Shown: positions 5,552-10,487 of the stretch, piece by piece
Numbering within the stretch: the stretch's first letter is position 1
Layout of the letters: every line of letters begins with the position of its first letter
From: UBA2730 sp022793235
GTDB taxonomy: Bacteria; Bacillota_I; Bacilli_A; RF39; UBA660
DNA length: 10,487 bases
Assembly: GCA_949745755.1 (NCBI GenBank)
Contig: CATJZL010000045.1
Coordinates: 1-10,487, forward strand
Direction of reading: 5' to 3'
Notes under the pieces: model-generated
What the model saw: the letters and a program-made list of their open reading frames with translations, nothing else
What the model was told of the DNA's origin: nothing
Databases searched by the model: none
Program-made: the position numbers and the translations under genes

Positions 5552-7051
5552 TTATTTTTTTATTAATCCATTTGTTGTTAACACATATAAATTATCTATT
5601 ACTTCATTTATATATTTTCGATCATGCGATACACTGATAATCGTTCCTTTATATTCACTTAATGCTTTCCTAATAACTGGATTGGATAAAGGACTCATAT
5701 TTCTCGTTGGTTCATCAAGTATTAAAACATTACATTTATCTAATACTAATTTAACCAGAAATAATTTTGACTTTGTTCCATTACTCAAATCTTTTATTTT
5801 ACTAACCATTTCTTCCTTTGTAAATTTCATATTGCCTAAAAGGATTCTTGATTTTGTGATTTCTTCTTTATTGCCATGTGGTGAAATAAAATCCAATACA
5901 TATTCATAATTATTTAAAATATCATCATATGTTTGTGGCATATATCCAACCTTAATATCTGTTCTATCATTTAATTTATTATAAATTTTTTTTATTAGTG
6001 TTGATTTTCCTATACCATTTTTGCCAATAATACATAGATGAGTATTACCAATTACATCTAATTTTATATTTTTAGATAAAATTTTAGCCTGTACTTTTAA
6101 TTGTCCTATATTTAGATTCATTATATTCTTGTGTTTTGGAATAGCAACATCTTCAAAAAAGAAATTAATACTTTCTTCAACATCTGGTATTTCAGTTAAT
6201 AAAGTATTATCCATTTTCCTCTCTTGTGATTTTAAAGAGTGCATTTTCTTTTTTAAAACTTTAGCCCCATGTGGATCACTTCTTGAAATTGTATTTTGCT
6301 GATATTCTACTTTTTGCATTATTCTTTGCAACTTTTCTTGTTGTTTGTTGAACTCTCTTTTTTCAGACTTTGCAATTTGTGTTTGATGCTCTAAACCTCT
6401 AATCCTTTGTTCAACATATGTGTCATAATCAATTTTCAATAATGTATGTCTACAATCTGTTTTTTTCTTTATTTGTTCTAGATGTAAAATCATGTTAGCA
6501 GTCTTAGATAATAGTGTTTCATCATGGGAAACGTATATAATTGGTTTATCTGTACTATTAATGAAACTTTCTAACCATTCCAATGTTTCAATATCTAAAT
6601 CATTAGTAGGCTCATCTAAAAATAAAATATCATATTCATTTAATAATAGTTTTAAGATACTAATTTTTACTTTTTCACCACCAGATAATGTATTTACTAT
6701 TTGTTCTAATATTTCATCACTTAAATTAATTAAATCCAAATATTTATATAAATTATTCATTTTATTATAATAATCATTTTCATTTATAAATAAAAAATCA
6801 TAAACTTTTTTATTTAAATCTTCTCCATTTATAGATTGCTCTAAATAGCCAATTCTATTGCTTTTAAAATTTATTTTCCCACTTACTTCTGCGTATCTAC
6901 ATATTCCTAAAATAGATTTTAATAGAGTAGATTTTCCATTTCCTTCTTCACCAATAATGGCAAGTTTATCACTACTATTTAATACTAAGTTTAAATTTTT
7001 AACTAAATATCTATCACAAATAGATATACTTAAATTTTTTATTTCTAACAT
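5552..7051 (-). CDS. ABC-F ATPase, antibiotic ribosomal-protection type
   Basis: A 499-residue soluble protein with two ATP-binding domains and no membrane segments. Domain 1: Walker A GEEGNGKST (34-42), signature LSGGEK (122-127), Walker B LFLDEPTNDLD (143-153), switch SHD (175-177). A basic, coiled-coil linker (about 215-282, with KKKMHSLKSQERKM) is where this family reaches the ribosomal P-site tRNA. Domain 2: Walker A GKNGIGKST (343-351), a deviating signature LSNGTK (422-427), Walker B LILDEPTRNMSPLS (443-456) where NxxD-type residues are replaced, and SHD (475-477). Both catalytic Glu are present. ABC-F proteins of this size with leader-peptide control typically displace lincosamide, pleuromutilin, streptogramin or macrolide drugs from ribosomes; specificity cannot be read here. 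AAGGAGG lies 9 bases before ATG 7051. Confidence 0.88.
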   Translation of the reverse strand: MLEIKNLSISICDRYLVKNLNLVLNSSDKLAIIGEEGNGKSTLLKSILGICRYAEVSGKINFKSNRIGYLEQSINGEDLNKKVYDFLFINENDYYNKMNNLYKYLDLINLSDEILEQIVNTLSGGEKVKISILKLLLNEYDILFLDEPTNDLDIETLEWLESFINSTDKPIIYVSHDETLLSKTANMILHLEQIKKKTDCRHTLLKIDYDTYVEQRIRGLEHQTQIAKSEKREFNKQQEKLQRIMQKVEYQQNTISRSDPHGAKVLKKKMHSLKSQERKMDNTLLTEIPDVEESINFFFEDVAIPKHKNIMNLNIGQLKVQAKILSKNIKLDVIGNTHLCIIGKNGIGKSTLIKKIYNKLNDRTDIKVGYMPQTYDDILNNYEYVLDFISPHGNKEEITKSRILLGNMKFTKEEMVSKIKDLSNGTKSKLFLVKLVLDKCNVLILDEPTRNMSPLSNPVIRKALSEYKGTIISVSHDRKYINEVIDNLYVLTTNGLIKK

Positions 7052-7054
7052 ATT

Positions 7055-7092
7055 ATTATGCCTCCTTTTTCGGCATAATTAAAGTTTATGCC
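7055..7092 (-). promoter_or_regulatory. Translational attenuator of the ABC-F gene (three-arm switch)
   Basis: On the minus strand the arms are GGCATAA (7092-7086), TTATGCC (7078-7072) and GGCATAA (7062-7056). Arm 2 can pair with arm 1 (7 bp) or with arm 3 (8 bp), but not both. Arm 3 includes the last two G of the AAGGAGG ribosome binding site (7067-7061), so the 2:3 form hides it and the 1:2 form exposes it. No T run follows either hairpin, so control of translation is more likely than of transcription. Confidence 0.65.
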
Positions 7093-7096
7093 TGAC

Positions 7097-7117
7097 TTAT
7101 ATCATTAATATTCTCAT
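7097..7117 (-). CDS. Leader peptide MRILMI upstream of the ABC-F gene
   Basis: A six-codon reading frame, ATG at 7117 to TAA at 7099-7097, has a good ribosome binding site (AGAGGTG, 7129-7123, five bases before ATG). It ends four bases before arm 1 of the attenuator and is the expected sensor of ribosome-targeting drugs. I see no convincing promoter upstream. Confidence 0.6.
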   Translation of the reverse strand: MRILMI

Positions 7118-7140
7118 GTTATCACCTCTTTCAAATATTA

Positions 7141-7287
7141 TCATTTCTTAATTCTCTTCTCTTTTTCTTTCTCACTCTGATTACCTATTTCCCTTGCATA
7201 TTCAAAGCCTTTTTTAGCAATTTTTGTTATTAACTTCTTAAAGTAGATGGTCAATTTTATTTTACTAACTATTTTTTCCTTTATAAA
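7141..7287 (-). other. Open frame without a start, possible gene remnant
   Basis: Between the lipoprotein stop and the ABC-F leader a minus-strand frame of 48 codons is open after a TGA at 7290-7288 and ends with TGA 7143-7141. It reads KKLITKIAKKGFEYAREIG and a highly charged Lys/Glu tail, which looks like a protein C-terminus. It has no ATG; the only alternative start is a TTG at 7254 with no ribosome binding site. It may be the tail of a lost gene. Confidence 0.25.
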
Positions 7288-7303
7288 TCATACTATTTTT
7301 ATA

Positions 7304-7834
7304 TCATTTCCATTTAAAACTATTTACTATACCTTTAGCAGTCTCATCTGTTTCTTTTGATTCGCCAAAAACTGTTTCATGTATTAAAATATATTTATAA
7401 TCTCCTACAATATAATACTGTGTTGTTGTTTTATTATTTTTTGGTTCTTTTATAATAAAGGTATAGACAATCTCACCATTATCAGTTTTTGTTCCATTAG
7501 CGTTTACTTCTATTCTTTCTTCCCTTGCAATTTGCATTGTAAGTTGATTTAATATGGCTGTTTTAAACTTTTCATGATTTTCTTTTGCATATTTATTTGT
7601 TCCTATGTTTATAGAAATATTATTCGGTTGTTTCTTATTTTCTTGCCCCTCTAATACATAAAAGAATTTGTTTGATGTAGAATATTTTTTGCTCTCTATC
7701 CAATTTTTAGGAAGTGTATAACTTCCAAATTTTTTGTTAAAAATATTATCCGTTTTTGACTCTTTTTTTTCGCATCCACTAATGATTAAAACTATAACCA
7801 TACCTATTAAAAGGGTTAAAATTGTTTTTTTCAT
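7304..7834 (-). CDS. Lipoprotein of unknown function (possibly PsbP/DcrB-like)
   Basis: A 176-residue protein. Residues 1-20 form a lipoprotein signal peptide (KK, hydrophobic core, lipobox LIISGC with the lipidated Cys at 21), so it should be anchored on the outer face of the membrane. After a short Lys/Glu/Ser linker the mature part reads FGSYTLPKNWIES, then a beta-rich body and a tail ETDETAKGIVNSFKWK. That layout (an opening strand with a 'lp.gW' motif and a closing 'i..s.k') resembles PsbP/DcrB-like lipoproteins, but I cannot confirm the family. GAGAGTG is upstream of ATG 7834. It ends in TGA. An extended -10 promoter lies just upstream; it probably forms its own unit ahead of the ABC-F gene. 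Confidence 0.8.
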   Translation of the reverse strand: MKKTILTLLIGMVIVLIISGCEKKESKTDNIFNKKFGSYTLPKNWIESKKYSTSNKFFYVLEGQENKKQPNNISINIGTNKYAKENHEKFKTAILNQLTMQIAREERIEVNANGTKTDNGEIVYTFIIKEPKNNKTTTQYYIVGDYKYILIHETVFGESKETDETAKGIVNSFKWK

Positions 7835-7862
7835 ACTATCACTCTCAAATTATTATCTTGTA

Positions 7863-7892
7863 TTTTGATTATATCAAAAAAGACAAGTAATT
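7863..7892 (-). promoter_or_regulatory. Promoter of the lipoprotein gene (copy 1 of a 28-bp repeat)
   Basis: On the minus strand TGATATAAT (7876-7868) is a perfect extended -10, about 35 bases before the start codon. The surrounding block matches 9732-9761 at 25 of the central 28 positions. The -10 is itself part of a 13-bp palindrome, TTGAT-ATA-ATCAA. Confidence 0.55.
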
Positions 7893-7917
7893 TTTAAGTC
7901 TACTACTTTTTAATTGG

Positions 7918-8166
7918 TTATTTCTTTATCTTTTCCAAGTGGTGTTGCATCATTTGCATCTTCTTCTGTTTCCTAAAAAACGAAATCAATCTATTCTGTT
8001 CGTTTTTATAATGTTCTTTTATATCACTTGGTATTATAATTACATGGCTTCCCTCTACAGTTTTTATAGATTTATTCATATCTGCAACTCTTACTTTACC
8101 TAAATATTCTTGGTATTCATAATCTCATTTAAAAAATATAGTAAACTCTGTTGTATTATAATAAAC
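7918..8166 (-). pseudogene. Coding remnant, probably the displaced C-terminus of the 8156-9118 gene
   Basis: Immediately after the stop of the 320-residue gene, a second minus-strand frame overlapping its last codons reads VYYNTTEFTIFFK, one TGA (8127-8125), then 68 codons beginning DYEYQEYLGKVRVADM, including SHVIIIPSDIKEHY, to TAA at 7920-7918. The composition looks like real protein rather than intergenic DNA, and it lies directly against the upstream gene, so a frameshift plus a nonsense mutation in one longer gene is the simplest reading. An internal ATG (MNKSIKTVEG...) could start a 53-residue protein, but without a clear ribosome binding site. No family recognised. Confidence 0.45.
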
Positions 8167-9118
8167 TTTTCTTTAGAACTGGTCCTTGAATTTTATCTAA
8201 ATTTATATCTCTATGTACTTTAAAACTTAATACTATATCTTCAAGTTTTTCAGTTGTAAATATATGGCTTGTTTCACTATCTATAGCATTTAATTCAATA
8301 GATGGTATTTTTTGTTCATCATTATTTTTTAATGTTTCCTTTTCATTTATACAATATAAGATATTACCATTTTGATCCATTACCATAATATTTTTTTCTT
8401 TTGCTTCATGGTATAAAATTGGATTAGCATTTTCAATAACTTTTAAAATATCAGATATATCCTGATTATTGATTAATACTTTCAATTTATCGTATTGTTC
8501 TGGAGATATAGAATACACAATAAACTTTGAGTAGGAAGAACATTTTAAATATTCATATAAACTGCTAGACAAAATTTTCATTTCATCTTTATTATTTATT
8601 ATTAATTTATTTAATTCTTTTATATTAGATTGCTCTAAATCAGATGTATTAATTAAAATTTGTTGTTCCAACATTTTGTATCTAGACAATCTATCATTAA
8701 ATTCTTCTCTTTTTTTTGAAATTTTATCAGCTAAATCTTCTGTATATGGTAAATAAATCCAATTTTTCTCACATAATTTTTTATTTTTCTGTGTAGCAAC
8801 TTCTAATGCTTCCTCATAATTATCAAATACTTTTTCTATAACATTTGAATTCATACAAGTATGATTAAAAACATTAAAGGATGGAATAACCCTATTCCAA
8901 CTATGGTATTCTCCTTTTTGATATGGGAACACAACTTCATATTCTTTTTCTTTTTTACCATTTTCTTTATATTTAGTTTTATCGCTTAATAAATAACATT
9001 TAGATACTATATAACATATTACATCATAGTTTCTCTCTAATTCATTTAATCCCTGACTCCAACCAACTTGTTCTATAATTGGCATAGCAGCATATTTCAC
9101 TGGATAATTATATTTCAT
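8156..9118 (-). CDS. Uncharacterised 320-residue protein
   Basis: I do not recognise a named family. The protein is soluble, with no signal peptide or membrane helix. The N-terminal third is Tyr/Trp/Cys-rich and looks conserved (MKYNYPVKYAAMPIIEQVGW, then ERNYDVICYIVSKCYL and EVVFPYQ); a long charged helical part follows (about 130-195, with SRYKMLEQQI, likely coiled coil), and the C-terminal third is mixed alpha/beta. AAGGGAGG lies eight bases before ATG 9118, and TGGTAAAAT (9154-9146) is a plausible extended -10. The end KKSLL followed by TAA may be an artefact of frameshift, since coding-like sequence continues in another frame to 7918. Tn or ICE cargo, or a lineage-specific housekeeping protein, are both possible. 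Confidence 0.8.
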   Translation of the reverse strand: MKYNYPVKYAAMPIIEQVGWSQGLNELERNYDVICYIVSKCYLLSDKTKYKENGKKEKEYEVVFPYQKGEYHSWNRVIPSFNVFNHTCMNSNVIEKVFDNYEEALEVATQKNKKLCEKNWIYLPYTEDLADKISKKREEFNDRLSRYKMLEQQILINTSDLEQSNIKELNKLIINNKDEMKILSSSLYEYLKCSSYSKFIVYSISPEQYDKLKVLINNQDISDILKVIENANPILYHEAKEKNIMVMDQNGNILYCINEKETLKNNDEQKIPSIELNAIDSETSHIFTTEKLEDIVLSFKVHRDINLDKIQGPVLKKSLL

Positions 9119-9145
9119 GACATAAACCTCCCTTAATTGCCTATT

Positions 9146-9154
9146 ATTTTACCA
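9146..9154 (-). promoter_or_regulatory. Extended -10 promoter of the 320-residue gene
   Basis: On the minus strand TGGTAAAAT fits the extended -10 used by several genes in this window and lies 28 bases before the start codon. No clear -35 at the usual distance. Confidence 0.4.
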
Positions 9155-9213
9155 TATTTATTGTTCAAAATTATCACTTTTATCATTCTTTTTATTATTC
9201 TAAATAATGTCTC

Positions 9214-9244
9214 TATAGTGGTATAGGTGATAAAATAAATTGGT
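9214..9244. repeat. 31-bp repeat, copy 1 (second copy at the IS110 end)
   Basis: 27 of 31 bases match 10289-10319. The element contains the conserved core GTGATAAAAT and, in copy 2, a tandem GTGATA-N3-GTGATA. It could be an IS end scar, a promoter (plus-strand TGATAAAAT extended -10 in both copies) or a regulator site. Confidence 0.5.
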
Positions 9245-9279
9245 GGTGCAAAATACATATTATCGCCACCATATTTTTT
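9242..9279 (+). terminator. Plus-strand terminator-like hairpin A
   Basis: GGTGGTG (9242-9248) and CGCCACC (9264-9270) pair over 7 bp with one G-U and a 15-base loop, followed by ATATTTTTTA. It is among the most GC-rich stretches of the right half, and no plus-strand gene precedes it. Confidence 0.5.
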
Positions 9280-9285
9280 AATACT

Positions 9286-9332
9286 TGCCTCATCTGTAAT
9301 TTTTATATATGCAATGAGGCAGTTTTATTTTT
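9286..9332 (+). terminator. Plus-strand terminator hairpin B
   Basis: TGCCTCAT (9286-9293) and ATGAGGCA (9314-9321) form a perfect 8-bp stem followed by GTTTTATTTTTT on the plus strand; on the minus strand no T run follows. Confidence 0.6.
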
Positions 9333-9351
9333 TATAAATTTTTTCATAGAG

Positions 9352-9395
9352 ATAACTTGTAATTTTGTTAAAAGTTATATATATTTTTATATTTT
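9352..9395 (+). terminator. Hairpin C, AT-rich
   Basis: ATAACTT (9352-9358) and AAGTTAT (9372-9378) form a 7-bp stem followed on the plus strand by a T-rich tail. It abuts the stop of the monooxygenase-like gene, so it may also act at that gene's 3' end. Weak stem. Confidence 0.35.
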
Positions 9396-9698
9396 ATCAT
9401 AACTTTTTTCAACAGAAAAAAAATGAACTTTGCAACTGTTTAGATCGATAAATGAATAAAATTTTTCAGCTAATTTACCCGCATTACCAGCATCTGTTTC
9501 AAATTTCTTAACATCTTCCATTGTTTCAAATGTTATAAAATCTGCCCAAGTATCTCCATCAACAAGTTGTTGCCATGAGATATAGCCTTTTTGTTTTGAA
9601 ATATATTCATTATTCAGCTTTTCTGCTGCCAACAAAAAATCAGGAATAGAAGCCCCTTTGTTTAACTTAAAAGAGCAATAAAATACTGCATTAGACAT
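9387..9698 (-). CDS. Antibiotic biosynthesis monooxygenase-like (dimeric alpha/beta barrel) protein
   Basis: A 103-residue cytoplasmic protein with the ferredoxin-like strand-helix-strand layout of the ABM family: strand AVFYCSFKL, helix SIPDFLLAAEKLNNEY, strand GYISWQQLVDGDTWADFITFET with the usual W and D, helix MEDVKKFETDAGN, and a closing FSFIDLNSCKVHFFSV. Members are homodimers; some are small oxygenases or haem-degrading enzymes and many have no known substrate, so a reaction cannot be assigned. GGGGAG lies ten bases before ATG 9698. It has its own extended -10 promoter, which overlaps the terminator of the upstream membrane-protein gene. It looks like a single-gene unit. Confidence 0.8.
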   Translation of the reverse strand: MSNAVFYCSFKLNKGASIPDFLLAAEKLNNEYISKQKGYISWQQLVDGDTWADFITFETMEDVKKFETDAGNAGKLAEKFYSFIDLNSCKVHFFSVEKSYDKI

Positions 9699-9731
9699 AA
9701 CTTATCATCTCCCCATAACTTACTTCTTATT

Positions 9732-9761
9732 CTTCGATTATATCACAAAAGGCAAGTAATA
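9732..9761 (-). promoter_or_regulatory. Promoter of the monooxygenase-like gene (copy 2 of the 28-bp repeat)
   Basis: On the minus strand TGATATAAT (9745-9737) is a perfect extended -10 about 39 bases before the start codon. The region upstream of the -10 is shared with the lipoprotein promoter at 7863-7892. Confidence 0.55.
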
Positions 9762-9777
9762 TTCAACTAACTTACCT
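9747..9777 (-). terminator. Terminator of the membrane-protein gene
   Basis: On the minus strand AGGTAAGT (9777-9770) and ACTTGCCT (9757-9750) form an 8-bp stem with one G-U, followed by TTTT (counting the stem's last T). It overlaps the upstream half of the next promoter, so termination and initiation are packed into about 40 bases. Confidence 0.45.
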
Positions 9778-9794
9778 ACCCTACTTATTGTAAT

Positions 9795-10175
9795 TTATCC
9801 TTCTTTGTTGTTCTGAAAATATTTATATCCTAATATACAAATTGGTAAAAAATAAACACACCAAATTTCTAATAAAATTGTTCCTGCAATATTCCCTGTA
9901 TTTACATTAAATATTGGAAACATTGGAACGATAAAACAACTAGGAAAGAATATTCCGTGTATTATTAATAATCTTTGCAATGTCTTATTTTTATTGTTTG
10001 TTGTATCTACTATAAATGATAGAAAAAATGTTGATAGAGCCATAATTCCATATCCTAATAAATCATAATTAAAAAATAAACTTCCTAATTTACTAAAATC
10101 TATTATTGATAAAGCAAATATCAATATTGAAAATCCTGTAAGTAAAGTTCCAATTCTCTCAACTTTATGATTCAT
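9795..10175 (-). CDS. Four-helix membrane protein of unknown function
   Basis: A 126-residue protein with four predicted membrane helices, at about 8-25 (IGTLLTGFSILIFALSII), 39-56 (LLGYGIMALSTFFLSFIV), 69-89 and 96-117, short polar loops and a charged C-terminal tail (YFQNNKEG). No signal peptide is separate from helix 1. Helices 3 and 4 are rich in Pro, Cys and Phe (FFPSCFIVPMFP, WCVYFLPIC). I do not recognise the family and no function is implied. Start ATG 10175 with AGGAGG seven bases upstream. It follows a promoter and hairpin leader shared with the broken acetyltransferase, and lies next to the IS110 transposase end, so it may be mobile-element cargo. Confidence 0.7.
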   Translation of the reverse strand: MNHKVERIGTLLTGFSILIFALSIIDFSKLGSLFFNYDLLGYGIMALSTFFLSFIVDTTNNKNKTLQRLLIIHGIFFPSCFIVPMFPIFNVNTGNIAGTILLEIWCVYFLPICILGYKYFQNNKEG

Positions 10176-10191
10176 TATAATTCCTCCTATA

Positions 10192-10243
10192 AATTGACTA
10201 TCTAAGTTTTGTCAATACCAAATTTATAAAAATATTATACCAC
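10192..10243 (-). promoter_or_regulatory. Promoter plus hairpin leader of the membrane-protein gene (copy 2 of the 52-bp repeat)
   Basis: On the minus strand TGGTATAAT (10242-10234) is an extended -10. The leader holds a hairpin ATTGAC/GTCAAT (arms 10211-10216 and 10193-10198, 12-base loop) ending just before the AGGAGG. 47 of 52 bases match 5378-5429. Confidence 0.6.
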
Positions 10244-10252
10244 GACTAAAAT

Positions 10253-10285
10253 CACGAAAATAGGCATTTTTTTAAAATTTTCGTG
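10253..10285. repeat. Perfect 9-bp inverted repeat after the transposase gene
   Basis: CACGAAAAT (10253-10261) and ATTTTCGTG (10277-10285) are separated by 15 bases. On the minus strand a TATAAT (10292-10287) lies just before it. It may be a terminator (weak T tract ATTTTAG follows), a structured RNA or part of the IS end. Confidence 0.45.
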
Positions 10286-10288
10286 TAT

Positions 10289-10319
10289 TATAGTGATATA
10301 TGTGATAAAATGAATTTGT
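10289..10319. repeat. 31-bp repeat, copy 2 (at the transposase stop codon)
   Basis: 27 of 31 bases match 9214-9244. It touches the stop codon of the IS110 transposase, which suggests that it belongs to the element's end. Confidence 0.5.
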
Positions 10320-10486
10320 TAATTTATTTTGAATGTTGTATTCTTTTTGCACATTGTATATAACATTCTTAATATTTTTGTTGAACATGCAGTTAGGCTT
10401 TCATAGTAATGTTTGCCTTCTGCTTTTTTTGTTAAATAATAATTATATACTGGGTGTTTTGGACATTGGTGTCCTAACTTAACTAC
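10319..10486 (-). CDS. IS110-family transposase, C-terminal end (partial)
   Basis: The last 55 codons of a minus-strand gene that enters from the right edge, ending in TAA at 10321-10319. The peptide reads GHQCPKHPVYNYYLTKKAEGK, then HYYESLTACSTKILRMLYTM and CKKNTTF. This is the C-terminal pattern of the Transposase_20 domain of IS110/IS116/IS902-type elements (P-x-x-x-x-YY..K..GK....A..A...K-[IL]-L-R..Y). These enzymes are DEDD/Ser recombinases that insert without ordinary terminal inverted repeats and are guided by an element-encoded bridge RNA (established for the family). Whether the rest of the gene is intact cannot be seen. The element should end somewhere between its stop and the membrane-protein gene. 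Confidence 0.85.
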   Translation of the reverse strand, partial: VVKLGHQCPKHPVYNYYLTKKAEGKHYYESLTACSTKILRMLYTMCKKNTTFKIN

Positions 10487-10487
10487 C

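Noticed and set aside
8125..8127. In-frame TGA that could suggest TGA read as Trp
   Set aside because: Trp is TGG throughout the intact genes, and the lipoprotein ends naturally at TGA, so a nonsense mutation in a decayed frame is simpler.
9130..9330. Minus-strand open frame reading ITDEASIKKYGGDNMYFAPP
   Set aside because: It has no plausible start, spans two hairpins and the 31-bp repeat, and runs into the promoter of the next gene; probably chance.
1..10487. CRISPR array, tRNA or rRNA genes
   Set aside because: No regularly spaced repeats and no cloverleaf or rRNA-like segments were seen on either strand.

Overview
The window reads as chromosomal DNA of an AT-rich, Gram-positive, spore-forming bacterium of the Firmicutes (Bacillota). 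The evidence is the very low GC, strong AGGAGG-type ribosome binding sites, extended -10 promoters (TGnTATAAT), a cotJ spore-coat operon with a mother-cell-type promoter, a Gram-positive-style lipoprotein and an ABC-F antibiotic-protection ATPase. A low-GC gut Bacilli or Clostridia lineage fits, but I cannot name the genus. TGG encodes Trp and TGA serves as a stop, so the code looks standard.

Left edge (1-500): the start of a secreted protein with a SipW-type signal peptide faces a small Cro/C1-type regulator. Two near-identical palindromes lie between them, one inside the -10/-35 spacer and one just after the predicted start of the signal-peptide gene's promoter. This looks like a repressor-controlled divergent pair. 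It abuts a cotJC gene cut off exactly at its conserved metal-ligand motif, so 1-500 may be the end of an inserted element.

Centre left (500-4600, all minus strand): a cotJA-cotJB fusion overlaps the truncated cotJC, with a SigK-like promoter upstream. Next come a Na+/Ca2+ exchanger-family antiporter and a full-length phosphoketolase (pentose and fructose phosphate cleavage to acetyl phosphate). A strong terminator separates phosphoketolase from the antiporter.

Centre right (4600-7850, minus strand): a GNAT acetyltransferase broken by a one-base slip in an A7 tract, an ABC-F ribosome-protection-type ATPase behind a leader peptide and mutually exclusive hairpins, and a lipoprotein.

Right (7850-10487, minus strand): an unrecognised 320-residue protein whose coding signal seems to continue beyond its stop in another frame, a structured intergenic region with plus-strand terminators, an antibiotic biosynthesis monooxygenase-like dimeric alpha/beta-barrel protein, a four-helix membrane protein, and the C-terminal end of an IS110-family transposase. 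Several short repeats (52, 31, 29 and 28 bp pairs) are shared among the intergenic regions from 4.9 kb onward, suggesting duplication and reshuffling of small regulatory cassettes. From 4.9 kb rightward the genes look like accessory cargo, while 0.7-4.5 kb looks like core metabolism and sporulation. The best candidates for something new are the interrupted cotJC with its neighbouring regulator, the attenuator of the ABC-F gene, and the duplicated leader whose hairpin shows a compensatory base-pair change.
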